A stretch of 64,000 nucleotides of DNA, taken from positions 1-64,000 of the forward strand of contig JANAVB010004074.1 in assembly GCA_029216955.1 (NCBI GenBank), written 5' to 3'. Each line of letters starts with the position of its first letter. Position 1 is the stretch's first letter. The notes beneath the pieces are model-generated. The model saw nothing but the letters and a program-made list of their open reading frames with translations, searched no databases and had not been told where the DNA came from. A program made the translations under genes and the position numbers. Of the stretch, positions 33,193-45,559 are shown in pieces. The DNA comes from Iris pallida. Taxonomy: Eukaryota; Streptophyta; Magnoliopsida; Asparagales; Iridaceae.

Positions 33193-36100
33193 GTGCTAAT
33201 GGAATTATTTCCTTGTTGTAGAATGACCAAGGGTGATAGCGCAAAGACGAATTCAACGTCTGACCCGATTGAGAAACTGATTAAACAAATGGAGGCTCAG
33301 AGGAAGCAGAGCGAAGCTCAACATCGCGCGCTTCAGGAGCAGCTTCAATATCAGTTTCAGGAGCAGCTGGATGCTCAACAAAAACAAGTGGATAGTCTAA
33401 CTCAGATTGTCACCAAGCTGTCGGCCAATTCCAATGTTTCCGCAAAGGCCGCAACAACCGAGACCGTGGAGGTGCCGGCAGAGAAGTCTGAGACGCCGAC
33501 ACGGAAGAGGACGAGCTTCAAGTTCTCTAAATTTAAAAGTTGTGACCCGTCTGCGTTTAATGGGAAAGAGGAGCCAGATGAGGTGATGGGCTTCTTGAAC
33601 ACACTGGAGGGCTATTTCCAAATATTAGAGATTCAGGGCAGTAAGAGAGTGGAGTGTACCGTTGTACAACTTCGTCTCAAGGCCCAGGAGTGGTGGATTT
33701 CGCAGAGACAGGCACTTTGCGAAAATAGTCAGGATATAAAGATGTCTTGGGAGGCCTTCAAGCAGGCTTTCATCACTCAATTCATTCCACCCGCTGTCCG
33801 ACAACAAAAAGAGAATGAGTTTATTGCACTTCGACAAGGCAGTATGTCAGTGCATGACTATGAGACGGAGTTTTTAAAGAGAGTCGCATTCGCTGGGTAC
33901 ATGGTACCGAATGACGATGCCAAGCGAGGAAGATTTGTGCAAGGCTTGAATGAGGGCCTAGAGCGGGATGTGCTAACTCGAAAATGTACGTCTTACCGGG
34001 AGGCGTACGAGACAGCTCTCGAAATGGAGAGATTTCATAAGCCGGCTAGTCGTGAGACAATGAAGAGCAACCAAGGACTCAATAATCAGAAACGACCTTG
34101 GTCTGCTGGCAGGAACGACGCACCTAAGCGTCACAATACTGGAGACAATAGAGGGCCTCAACATACATAACGTTGTAAATCATGCAACCGTTGGGGACAT
34201 CGATCTGAGGATTGTCGGGTGAAGTGTTTCAAATGTGGCGAACAGGGCCATAAGGAAGCTGACTGCAGGAATAGAGGAGGGAATCAGTATCCTCCTCGTG
34301 GGCATAACAATAATCAGTATCGTGGGCATAACAACCATCACAACCGGGGCCAATATAACAACCAGCATCGTGGCGAAGCGCCACCAGCCTTACCGGCTCC
34401 AGCTGGGAATGTACTGAATCAACAAGGTGGGCAAGCAAGGGTTTATGCCTTGACTCAGGCAGAGGCCCAGACCGCGGAGAATGTTATAACAGGTACGTTG
34501 CTATATAAAGGCACACCTGCAAGAGTACTTTTTGATTCTGGCGCTACTCATTGCTTTATCTCTTCTGATTTTGCAACGGAAAATAAATTTTGTATGACTC
34601 AACTAAAGACAGCTTTGTGTGTTAGCACTCCTTCGGGAGTAGATATGCCTGCAACTTTGATTTGCAGGGACGGCTACATTAAAATTGGAGGCAAAACTTT
34701 ATCTCTGGATGCAATTGTACTCGACATCAAAGAGTACGATATCATCTTGGGAATGGACTGGCTCAGCGCCTGTCATGCAACGATTGACTGTGCGGATAAG
34801 AGAGTTGTGTTTCGCCTAACCGGAGAAACAGAGTTCTCTTACTCGTGCGGCTCGACGTTCCAAGGACCTATGGTAATATCGGCAGTTACAGCAAGGTACA
34901 TGTTGTACTCAGGGTGTGAAGGGTTCTTTGCTTCTGTTTTTGACACTCAAATGAAGGGTGTAGATTCGAATCAGACCGAGATTGTGGCAGAGTTCCCCGA
35001 TGTGTTTTCGGACGAGATACCTGGGATGCCGCCGGATAGAGAAATTTAATTCACAATTAATACATTTCCGGATACTCGTCCGATATCTAAAGCGTCGTAC
35101 AGGATGGCTCCGGCAGAATTGAAGGAACTAAAGGTGCAGCTATAAGAATTACTAGACCGAGGATACATTCGCCCAAGTGTATCTCCATGGGGAGCTCCAG
35201 TACTGTTTGTAAAGAAGAAGGATGGGACGATGCGGCTGTGCATCGATTACAGAGAACTAAACAAAGCAACCATCCGTAACAAGTATCCCTTGCCAAGAAT
35301 AGATGATCTGTTCGATCAGCTACAAGGGGCGACCGTGTGTTCAAAAATCGATCTTCGTTCAGGATACCATCACTTGAAGATCAGACCCGAAGATGTTCCT
35401 AAGTCAGCATTCCGTACGAGATACAGACACTATAAGTTTTTGGTCATGCCATTCGGCTTGACTAATGCTCCAGCAGCCTTTATGGATTTAATGAATAGAG
35501 TGTTTCGACCGTTCTTAGACAAGTTTGTTGTTGTGTTCATCGATGACATCTTGATCTACTCAAAGGACAGGGAGACTCATGTCGAGCACTTGAGAGAAGT
35601 ACTTCAGACGCTGCGGGACAACCAGCTCTATGCAAATCTAAGTAAGTGCGAGTTTTGGATGAACAGCGTGTCGTTCCTAGGACATGTTGTTTCGGCAGAA
35701 GGTGTTGCCGTTGACCCAAAGAAGATTGAGGCAGTTGTGGACTGGAAGCAGCCTGCATCAGCTAGTGAAATACGGAGTTTTTTTGGTTTAGCCGGATACT
35801 ACCGTAGATTTATGAAAGACTTCTCGAGAATCGCGTCGCTTTGACTCGCCTAACCCAGAAGGGAGTCGTATTTAAGTGGACAGACGACTGTGAGAGTAGT
35901 TTCCAAGAACTCAAGCAGCGGCTCGTCACGGCTCCAATTTTAGCACTCCCAGAGGGCTCTGAGGGATTTCAGATCTACAGTGACGCGTCGGAACTTGGTT
36001 TGGGATGTGTTCTTATGCAATATGTGAAGACAATATCTTATGCTTCGAGACAACTCAAACAGCATGAGAAGAATTACCCAACACATGATTTGGAACTGGC

Positions 36101-37880
36101 GGCGATTGTGTTCGCGTTGAAATTGTGGCGACACTATCTCTATGGTGTGTCCTGCGAGATCTTCACGGATCACAAAAGCCTGAAATACATATTCACACAG
36201 AAAGAATTGAATTTGAGGCAGCGGCGTTGGTTAGAATTGATCAAGGATTATGACTTGACAATCTCCTACACGCCAGGTAAAGGAAATGTAGTAGCTGACG
36301 CCTTGAGTCGGCAATTTGTTGGGTCACTAGCAATAGCAAAAGAGGTATTACGGGATCTTGAAGAGATGGGCATCGAATTCAGGATCCGTCCGTAGAATGT
36401 ACAGTTGGCTCAATTGCAGCTTGAGCCGAGTCTCCAGGGAAGGATTAAGTTTGCTCAGAAGGATGACCCGTTTCTGCAGAAGATACGCGAGTTGATTCTA
36501 GCAGGAAAGGCGTCGGACTTTACCGTTGAAGATGACAGTATTCGTGTCAAGGGAAGATTGTGCGTCCCTAAGGATGAGAGTATCGGGAAGGAAATACTGA
36601 CCGAGGCTCATTTTGCGAAGTATTCCTTGCATCCGGAAAGCACGAAGATGTATAAAGATCTGCGCACCACATTTTGGTGGCATGGCATGAAGAAGGATGT
36701 GGTACTATTCATGTCACAATGCTTGGATTGTCAGCGTGTGAAGGCCGAACACCAACGGCCAGGCGGAGAACTACAAAATTTGGCTATTCCACTATGGAAG
36801 TGGGATAATATCTGTATGGATTTTATCGTCGGCTTGCCAAGAACTCAGAAGGAAAATAATGCGATTTGGGTTATCGTGGATAGGTTAACCAAGTCGGCAC
36901 ATTTTATTCCAATAAAAGTTACGTGGGGCATAGAACGGTTGGCTCAGATCTACATAAATGAAATTGTTCGATTACATGGGGTGCCAGCTTCTATAGTATC
37001 GGATAGAGACGAAAGATTCTTGTCGCAATTTTGGATAAGTCTGTACTCGGCTATGGGCACAAAGTTGAACTTCGGTACAGCTTACCATCCGCAGACTGAT
37101 GGTCAGACAGAGCGGGTAAATCAGATTCTTGAATATATGTTGAGATTGTGCGTGCTCGATTCGAAGGCAAATTGGGACACACATCTCGTATTAGCAGAAT
37201 TTGCCTATAACAACAGTTATCAGGCAAGTATCCAAATGGCCCCGTACGAAGCCTTGTATGGACGGAAATGTCGATCACCGATATGCTGGAATGAAGTAGG
37301 TGAACGGCAAGTGCTTGGACCAGAACTTGTGGAGCAGACCGTCGAGAAAGTTCGCTTAATTCGAGAAAGACTTAGAGTGGCTCAAAGTCGACAAAAGAGT
37401 TATGCGGACCTACATCGACGACCTTTGGAATTCACAGCAGGCGATCATGTCTTCTTGAAGGTCACACCCATACGAGGTGTGATACGGTTTGGGATGAAAG
37501 GAAAGCTAAGCCCGAGATTCGTTGGACCCTTCGAGATTTTGGAGAAGGTAGCCTCAGTGGCTTATCGACTTGCACTACCTCCGGCTCTGGCTGATGTGCA
37601 CGATGTCTTCCATGTATCTCAACTGCGGAAGTACGTGCATGATCCAAGCCATGTAGTGAATTTCGATCAGCTACAGCTGAGCGCTGACCTATCCTACACT
37701 AAAGAGCCTATCCAGATTTTGGACAGGAAAGAGAAAGTTTTGCGGAATCGGACAGTATCACTGGTCAACGTGCTGTGGCGGAACCATGCTGTAGAGGAGT
37801 CGACATGGGAATTAGAGGAAGAGATGCGGGTGAAATACCCTTCGCTGTTTGATAATTTTGAGGTAGGACCTTTGCTTTAA
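33193..37880 (+). pseudogene. Element E gag-pol polyprotein, broken
   Basis: One long frame; the natural start is more likely the ATG at 33223 (MTKGDSAKTNS) than 33193. Order: coiled coil (33280-33420); gag (FKQAFITQFIPPAVRQQKENEF); two CCHC knuckles (CKSCNRWGHRSEDC at about 34174, CFKCGEQGHKEADC at about 34225); protease (FDSGATHCFIS, about 34540); RT ([13 protein letters not shown], about 35530); RNase H ([14 protein letters not shown]); integrase (CLDCQRVKAEH finger, then core with MDFIVGLP, SDRDERF and the TDGQTERVNQ block); and a C-terminal chromodomain (LVNVLWRNHAVEESTWE). Breaks: TAA at 34168, 35047 and 35143, one lost base near 35840, TAG at 36393. The chromodomain and gag type place it in the Tekay/Del clade. 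Confidence 0.93.
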
Positions 37881-37916
37881 GTTTCGAGGACGAAACTTTT
37901 TCTTAGTGGTATATTA

Positions 37917-39616
37917 TGTAGTGTCCCGCTCCTAGCGGTTCACTATGTAAGGCTTGTGGCTTGGCTAACTCGGTCAGAACCAAGTATTGGGGAAACTTAC
38001 CGTCGGCATCGAATCGATCACGGACAAGTGCATAAGAACCTTTCCAATTAATGGATCGGTTTCTCTTGAAATGCGTCCAAGAGTTTTCTCTGGATGTTTT
38101 GCTGTTGGTTTTGCTGCTTGGTTTTGATGGATGCTTTTCTGAATGATTTTCGATGATTTGATTCTTGCCCGTTTTCATCGATTTGTATAGCATTCATTCA
38201 TGAGAATTCTGAGAGAAGAGAACACAACAAGACAGATTATTAACCAAACTTTTGGTGCCAATGCAGACCGACGCGTGACGGAAGGCTAAGCGTGCAAGTA
38301 TTCCTCTCTTTCTCGACGATTCTCTAATTTGGTGAGTGTGGATCTCTGTGGTGGTATTGTCCCTCTCGCTATTCCTTCATGCCAACTAAATAATTGTCTT
38401 GCAACATTCGTTGATCGATATCAAGATGCTAATGCCACAAGTCAATACCACTAAGATGCTAGAGATAGAACATTGAAATGAATTGATTACACTGCAATGA
38501 ACTGAACATTGAAATAATTGAATTGATGCCTAGAATGATGGTTATGAAATGCTAAGAATGATCTTGTTGCCTATTACTTTAAATATTTTATGCACACTGT
38601 GTATATCGAGTCGGACACACATTCGCCTGACCATGGACAACTTGTATACAAGGATTGAGCAATAATTTCCTCAAACGGTACAGGGGCGCCTGTACCGATT
38701 CGGCCTAGGAGGAAATAATGAAGTGCTTTGGGGAACATGAGTAATGCGAGGCTTCATTGAGGCTAGCTCCCAACTGTGCTGTCATCTCATTATCTTGAAG
38801 TCCCAAATGCAAATGAATGAATAAAAAGAGTCCATATGGTTTAACAACACCAGTGGTCACATCGTGGTAATGTATGCTAATCAATGTCTTATGCAGGGGC
38901 GGTAAGTATATTATTATTATCCTGTATCTTATGCAAGAAAGCTGGATACGGCCAATGGTAAAGTAAACATGGTTTTATGAACTACCATGTCATTTGAATT
39001 GTGATTTACTCTAAATGTTGCCTGTCCCTTATAAGTTCATATCTTTAAAATGCTTGTCATTAATAAAATGTTGGTTTAGCTGAGTGGGCCAACGGGGCTC
39101 ACCAGCGATTGTTATAATGTGCTGACCCCTCCTCCACAGGTACTGGAGAAGGCTCGGGCGCACATCGCAACTAAAGCTTTCTGAACTGCTGTTTTCTTTC
39201 AAGTTACTTTTTCCTAAAGATGCACAAAGTATTGCGGAGATTTCAAAGATAGCTGTTTATACTTCAAGTACTAAAGGGGGATGATGTATGGAACGGGAAA
39301 TTATTTCATGGCAGCCTATCAGTTGTACTTCTTTTTATGAATCAATGTAGCCGAAAAGGCATTTCAAATATTATCGAGAAAAGTTGTATTCTGACTACAA
39401 TCATCAATAAAATTGAATATTTTCTTCCTATTCCGCTTACTCAATGTTTCCGCAACTGTGGCTTATTTTTCAAATATGATGAATTGATATAAATGTGTAT
39501 GTTCTAGCCTTGTACAAGTGCAACTCCAGACTTGTACGACATCACGCCTTAGCGAGGACGATCGATTCGGCGTGAATTGAAGCAAAGCGAGCGATTCTCC
39601 GAATCGGGGCATCACA
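37917..39616 (+). repeat. 3' LTR of element E (1700 bp)
   Basis: Starts TGTAGTGTCCCGCTCC and ends GGGGCATCACA, a mutated form of the GTGACA end. The short stretch before it (37881-37916) has the GTTTCGAGGACGAAAC pol-end signature, but only a poor polypurine tract. Confidence 0.95.
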
Positions 39617-39836
39617 AAAATGATCATGGGGATCTAGCTTTATAAGTTAGCTAGCCCAGAGAGTCAAATTTACATAATTGTACTCAGCTGCAGTCTGATT
39701 TAATTACAAATTATGTGAGGACAAAATATCCAGATTTGTCGGCTAAACAGGTGCCGGTGGCTAAACGCCAGGCCATAAGTAAAGATATTATAGTGGTGGA
39801 GAAGAAACCCACTCGAGTCCCCCGCCCGCCATGCTT

Positions 39837-40094
39837 CTAGTATGCACCATTGACGTCAGGGAAGAAGGTCGGATCCTCAGGCTCTGCTACGTGATCTGGC
39901 CAAGCAAAACCAGCGGGGTCAGCCCCGAATAGCAAGTACCACAAGGGAGCACAAAAGAGTGAGATAAAACCCAGGCATAAAATAATAATAGTGATAATAA
40001 TACGCTTCCGGTCGTAACCTCGGTCCACAGCCTGTCCGAGCACGATAGACCAACCCAATAACCAAACAAGGACATGGGTTGGACCATGCGCCAT
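39837..40094 (-). other. 85-aa hydrophobic ORF in the D LTR
   Basis: ATG-started frame with two strongly hydrophobic stretches: residues about 6-22 (VLVWLLGWSIVLGQ) and about 33-58 (IIITIIILCLGFISLFCAPL). The tail ends DVNGAY. The same frame is open in the other LTR (47604-47861) with about seven differences, each changing an amino acid. It lies on the sense strand of D, in what should be the R/U5 part. It could encode a membrane microprotein or be chance. I recognise no family. Confidence 0.3.
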
Positions 40095-40834
40095 GACAGT
40101 CCATGTCCCTTAGCTACTAACAGAAGGCTCAAGCACAGTCAAGTCATTTTTCAAGCGGCCATTCATTCCTGAGGCTTTCTATATTTGGCGGAGTTATCCC
40201 CGCGTTATTGAATAAAGGAATCCTCAGATCGCGTCAACCCAGTAGGGCTAGCCAAACCATAAGACATATAACACTTTGATTATGCACCAGTCCCCCGGAG
40301 GGCTACCGCGCCAAAACATTTAACACATAGCTCGTAAGAGTCGGATATAGCCATCCGCTATAGGCGAATGAAACCATATCCGTGGCGGCCAATCCGACAC
40401 GTCAGGACTGGACCTGGGGTGGCTAGTATGGCACGATCTCGGGATTCTTCCCACCTAATGCATCTACCAAGTTAGTTGCCTAGTTAATCCCTAGGTTCTC
40501 CTCAGAGTTCACATGTCGTGGTCACATGTTCATTCCTCTAGATATCGTACATTGTACGAGTACCCCAAGAAGGGATCCGTACTGGCTCAAGGAGTCTTAC
40601 GTATGTTTCCCCTTCTTGGTGTAATGCAACACACATCACTTACCACGTCATTACTATCGACTATTTGCTATGTAAATGCTGGACTCTTTGTGGTACTGGC
40701 AGGTATCATGCTGGAACACTTAGCGCATAGGATAGCACCTCGGTACTCACATAGATTGTACCTCGGTACATGTATAGGGATATCCAGCCTTCACATAGGT
40801 AGTCAGCTCAGAAATGAGGACTAAGACATAAAAG

Positions 40835-41410
40835 AACATGCGACCGAAGCTCATGCGGCTCGAAAAGAACAGGATCATGCGACGGCAGGATAATGGTTCA
40901 GGCGGCTAAGGGTAACGGGTTCATACGGCTGAAAATTGCGAGCACATGCGGCTCAGGACAGCAGACCTATGCGGCTGGAAGATGGAGTCTTATGTGACCA
41001 GGAACCAACAAGCATATGCGGCAATAACCCTGCGGCTAAGACCTATGCGGCAAGGAAAGGAGATGCTTATGCGGCTCAAGAATTCGGGCGTATGCGGCTG
41101 AAAACTGCCCCGCGCCATGCGGCTGGGAAAAGGTCAGGGCGCATGCGGCTGGTAGGTGCGAGCGTATGCGGCTGAGTCATGCGAGCGTATGCGGCTGAGG
41201 AAACTCCTGCGGCTGAAGGACTCATACGGCTGAAAACTGGTTTATGTGGCCGGAGAAGCTTATGCGGTTGTGAAATACACATGCGGCTCTAAACTGGTTT
41301 ATGCGGCCGGAGAAGCTTATGCGGCTGAGACTGCCTAGCGCCATGCGGCTCAAATGTTCATGCGGCTGTCATTGCTTATGCGGCTGCAAATGCTCATGCG
41401 GCCGCAGGGG
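40835..41410. repeat. Minisatellite of ATGCGGCTG units in the D LTR
   Basis: More than 20 copies of a short word (T)ATGCGGCTG or variants, spaced mostly 15-35 bp apart by non-conserved spacers. The equivalent array in the other LTR is 48603-49175, with the same unit order. Long frames across it on both strands are by-products. Confidence 0.85.
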
Positions 41411-42068
41411 ACTGTTCATCATCCCTGCCAGGGCCAGCACAGGCGAACCTAGGGGATGCTCAAATATTGTTTCGGCCATAACTTCCTCCAAACAAGTCAA
41501 AATCTAACTTTCTAAAGGTCAAAATTGCATAGAATCAAATTTCCTACAACATAGGACTATTAGTTTTTGAAAATAGCCAAATTTCCTACAATATAGGACC
41601 ATTAGTTTTTGAAAATAGCCAAGTGTGATAGATCAAAACCATGTAAACTCGTGAAACCCTAGTTTTAGGAACTCAGATCTACACAAATCTAGCCATTAAA
41701 ATCAAAGACTTCAAGAACTAAACTTGTAGAGAATGAAAAGAAGAATATTATAGATAAATAATATCAAGGAAAATCAAGAATGGAAAATTTGCTAATCTCC
41801 ACTTTTGAGCAAGGTGTACTTGCCTATGGGTGGTGGTTGAGGGAAATAAATGGAAGAGTGAATGAGGAGAGTGAGTGAGGAAGAGAATATAAATAGGGGT
41901 TGGCTTAAGAAAACCCTAATCCCTAATCTCTATCCATTCTACTAATGACAAGCTTAAAAGCTACATGCAACCATCAATAAGTAGTATACTGAATTATACA
42001 ATTGCTAAATACAGATACCGTACACAGAATTCATGAAACAATATGTATATCGGGATCGGGGAGTGACA

Positions 42069-42082
42069 TCTCTATCCTCCTT
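42069..42082 (-). promoter_or_regulatory. Polypurine tract of element D
   Basis: AAGGAGGATAGAGA on the minus strand directly before the LTR start TGTCACTCCC, after a TTTTGAGGACTAAATT pol-end relic. Confidence 0.8.
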
Positions 42083-42205
42083 AAAAAAATTTAGTCCTCA
42101 AAATTTTAGCCAAGACAAAGATAGAGGTATCCGGGCAAGCAAGGTGCAATTACAATCTACGCTAACAACCTATCACTAGCAGTCATTGATCATATATTTC
42201 AAAAT

Positions 42206-43620
42206 TTACCAAGGCATGAGGAGAAACATACCTTCCGAGTCGAACAAGTGCGGATACCGAGATCTAATCTCATCCTCGTGCTCCCAGGTTGACTCTTCCG
42301 GAGAGTGATGGCCCCAAGTGACACGGACAAGGCTAATAGTCCGGTTCTTGAGCACCTTCTCTCGCCGATCCAAAATAGACACGGGTTGTTCCTCGTAAGT
42401 TAGGTCGGTACCAACGACTAACTCCGAATAGTCGAGGACACGACTCGGATCCGGGACGTACCCACGCAACTGAGATACATAAAATACATCATGTACGCCA
42501 GATAGCGAGGGAGAAAGGGCAAGCCGATAAGCAACATCGCCTACCCGAGCGAGAATCTCAAAAGGACCAACGAATCTCGGACTAAGCTTTCCTCGGGTTC
42601 CAAATCTAATGACACCCCGAGTAGACGAAATCTGCAAAAATACTTGGTCACCCACACCAAACTCTAGAGGCCTACGATGCTGATCTGCCCAGTGGCAGTG
42701 CCTGTCCTGCACGACTCGAAGCCGCTCTCTGATCAACTTGACTATTTCTACGGTCTGCGTGATCATCTCTGGTCCCAACAATTTTTGTTCTCCCATGTCG
42801 TCCCATACCAGAGAGGACCTGCACTTCCTTCCATATAATGCTTCAAATGGCGCCATCTGTATACTTGCCTGATAACTATTATTGTAAGAGAACTCTACTA
42901 AATGAAGATGATCTTCCCAAGTTCCACCGAAGTCTAAATTACAATCCCGTAACATATCTTCCAATGTTTGAATGGTTCTCTCTGATTGCCCATCCGTCTG
43001 CGAATGATAGGCTGTGCTGAACCGCAACTTGGTACCCAAACTTTGATGCAAACTTCGTCAAAAGTGAGAGGTGAACCGTGTGTCTCGATCTGATACTATG
43101 CTGACTGGAACACCATGCTGCCTCACAATCTGCTTCATATACATTTCTGCCAGCTGCTCAGTAGACTGCCCTACTCTAAAAGGAAGAAAATTGTAACCTT
43201 CGTGAGCCGATCCACGATTACCCAAACTGCGTTTCGGCCGATCGAAGATCTAGGTAAACAGGTCACAAAGTCCATCATAATGTGCTCCCACTTCCACTCT
43301 GGAATAGAAAGCGGCTGCAATAATCCTGCTGGTCTTTGTTGCTCTGCCTTCACTTGCTGACATACCAAACATCTTGATACAAACCTCTCTATCTCTCTCT
43401 TCATGCAATTCCACCAAAAGTGCTATTTCATATCCTGGTACATCTTTGTGCCTCCAGGATGAATAGAATAAGGAGAACTATGAGCTTTTGATATTAATTC
43501 ATGTCGAAGGTCTCTACCTGGTACACAAAGACGGTTTTCGAACCTAAGTGTTCCATCCTCATGGATTACTAACTCCTTTCTGAGACCTGACTCACACTCT
43601 GATCGAAGCTTCTGGATTCG
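42206..43620 (-). pseudogene. Element D integrase and chromodomain
   Basis: 43404-43171 reads the second half of the zinc finger (CLVCQQVKAEQQRP) and the core start (MMDFVTCLP). After a frame break the frame 43051-42206 carries the rest of the core (FSTAYHSQTDGQSERTIQTLE with the catalytic Glu), the C-terminal domain (GPFEILARVGDVAYRLAL) and a chromodomain near the end (LVRVTWGHHSPEESTWE). Chromodomains are thought to guide insertion into heterochromatin. Stops and shifts between 43060 and 43170 and before 43404 break the protein. Confidence 0.9.
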
Positions 43621-43665
43621 CGGATCCTCCGCCTAAGCTGTTCTGATCCTTTCTACTAAAGTGGA

Positions 43666-44921
43666 CTAAATCTGCAAAATGGCCATAAGTTCCGTATCTT
43701 GCGGTAATATTACTTCAATTTCCATTTCCTGAAGATCTTCTAAAATGTGTCTCTGTGTGGTTAGAATGAATGTACCACCTCTCATGTTCAAGGCATCTGC
43801 TACCACATTCGCCTTGCCTGGATGATACTGCATATTTACATCAAAGTCCTTCAGTAATTCCAACCATCTCCTCTGTCTCATGTTCAGGTCCCTTTGGATA
43901 AACATATACTTTAAGCTCTTATGATCAATGTAAATATCCACTCGATCCCCATATAAGTAGTGCCTCCACAACTTAAGCAAAAATACTATTGCGGCTAATT
44001 CCAGGTCGTGGGTCGGATAGTTCTTCTCATGATCTCGAAGCTGTCGAGATGCATATGCTATCACCTTACCATGTTGTATCAATATATATCCAAGTCCCTT
44101 CCCGGATGCATCATAATACACTGTAAATCCTCCCGATCCTACTGGAAGGGTCAAGATCGGGGCTGAGATTAATCTCTTCTTCAGTTTTTCAAATGATGTC
44201 TGACACTCTGCTGACCAAACAAACTCTACATCCTTATGCGTCAAACGCGTCAAGGGTGTCGAAATCCTAGCGAAGTCTGCCACGAACCTCCGGTAGTAAC
44301 CTGCCAATCCCAAAAAACTACGCACTTTTGCTACCGTCTTCGAAACTGGCCAATTCTCCACTGCCTCAACCTTCTTCGGGTCTACTGACACTCCTGCTCC
44401 AGAAATAATGTATCCCAGGAACGAAATATGATCTAACCAAAACTCACATTTATTAAGCTTTGCAAAAAGTTGATGCTCCCTCAAGGTCTGTAAAACTGTC
44501 CGAAGATGTTTCTCACGTTCCTCCTCACTACTGGAATAGACGAGGATGTCATCTATAAACACTAATATAAACTTATCCAAATAGGGTAGAAAGATACGAT
44601 TCATTTAATCCATGAATACTGCTGGGGCATTAGTCAGTCCAAATGACATCACAGAAACTCATAATGTCCATACCGTGATCTAAATGCTGTCTTGGGTATG
44701 TCCTGCTCCCGGACCCTCACTTGGTAGTATCCAGATCGAAGATCAATCTTAGAGAAGATGCAAGCCTTACTCAATTGATCAAACAAGTCATCAATCCTTG
44801 GTAACGAATACTTGTTCTTCACGGTCACTGCATTCAACTGTCGGTAATCAATGCACATTCGCGTCGATCCATCCTTTTTGGGGACTAAAATCACCGGTGC
44901 TGCCCAGGGCGAGTTGTTGTC
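43666..44921 (-). pseudogene. Element D reverse transcriptase and RNase H
   Basis: 44894-44649 carries the RT start ([34 protein letters not shown]). A short break follows near 44605-44650. The frame 44604-43666 has the catalytic [14 protein letters not shown], the thumb ([28 protein letters not shown]) and RNase H ([14 protein letters not shown], with Tyr before the first Asp, then [19 protein letters not shown]). The order and spacing are those of Tekay-type chromoviruses. Confidence 0.92.
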
Positions 44922-45559
44922 TCAGATAAACTGCTTCGCCTTCAGTTCTTCTTCATGCTGGTACAACTTATCCAACTCTGACTGTGACATCCTATATACT
45001 CTGCCGACTTTAGGCTCCATCCCAGGATTCAGCTCAATGCAAAACTCCACATCTCTTACTGGTGGTAAACCTGGAAGCTCATCTGGAAATACATCAACAA
45101 ACTCTCTGACTACTCTCGGAATCTGCTCCTGCTCTGCCAATACTTCTGCAATGATGCCCTTGGGTCGATCCTCCAATGATCGAACAAAAATAAACTCCTC
45201 AACGCCAGGTACATTAAATACTACCCTGCCTCCCCGATAATCTATCGTCGTATGACTGTCTCTCAACCAGTCCATGCCTAGGACAACATCAAAGTTTTCC
45301 ATAGGAAACTCAATCAAAGATACGGGCAATAATCGCCCACTTACTACGACTGGACATGCTAAGCACACTCTACTAACTCCTACGAGCCCATTACCAGTGA
45401 GTATATTCATCCTCTCTGGCAATGCCTCAAATTCCAATCCAATACGTGTCGCAAATCGTGCAGAAATAAAAAAGTGGGTAGCCCCTGAATCAAATAATGC
45501 TACTGCAGGAAAAAAGGTAACATAAATATTACCTGCAACCACGTCGTCTGAAGCTAGTG
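44922..45559 (-). pseudogene. Element D protease
   Basis: Frame 45542-44922: FDSGATHFFIS is the aspartic protease active site, followed by VVLGMDWLRDSHTTIDY and then the start of the RT linker (PPVRDVEFCIELNPG). The frame ends at 44922, just before RT. It would cleave the polyprotein. Confidence 0.88.

Larger units (their letters stand above)
31339..39621 (+). mobile_element. Element E: complete Tekay-type gypsy element inside the LTR of D
   Basis: Full-length element on the + strand: LTR 31344-33042, primer site 33046-33057, gag-pol 33193-37880, LTR 37917-39616. The target duplication AAAAT is at 31339-31343 and 39617-39621. When E is removed, the D LTR reads straight through as in its partner copy at 47395-47415. 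The LTRs differ at about 54 of 1700 positions (3.2 percent). Gag-pol has four stops and one frameshift, so the copy is dead. Confidence 0.95.
39622..42068 (-). repeat. 3' LTR of element D, right fragment
   Basis: Continues the D LTR after E and ends GAGTGACA at 42068 beside the polypurine tract. Matches 47405-49794 throughout. Confidence 0.92.

Noticed and set aside
40835..41410. CRISPR-like or satellite array
   Set aside because: Unit length and spacers vary, the genome is a plant nuclear one, and the array is part of an LTR present in two copies.
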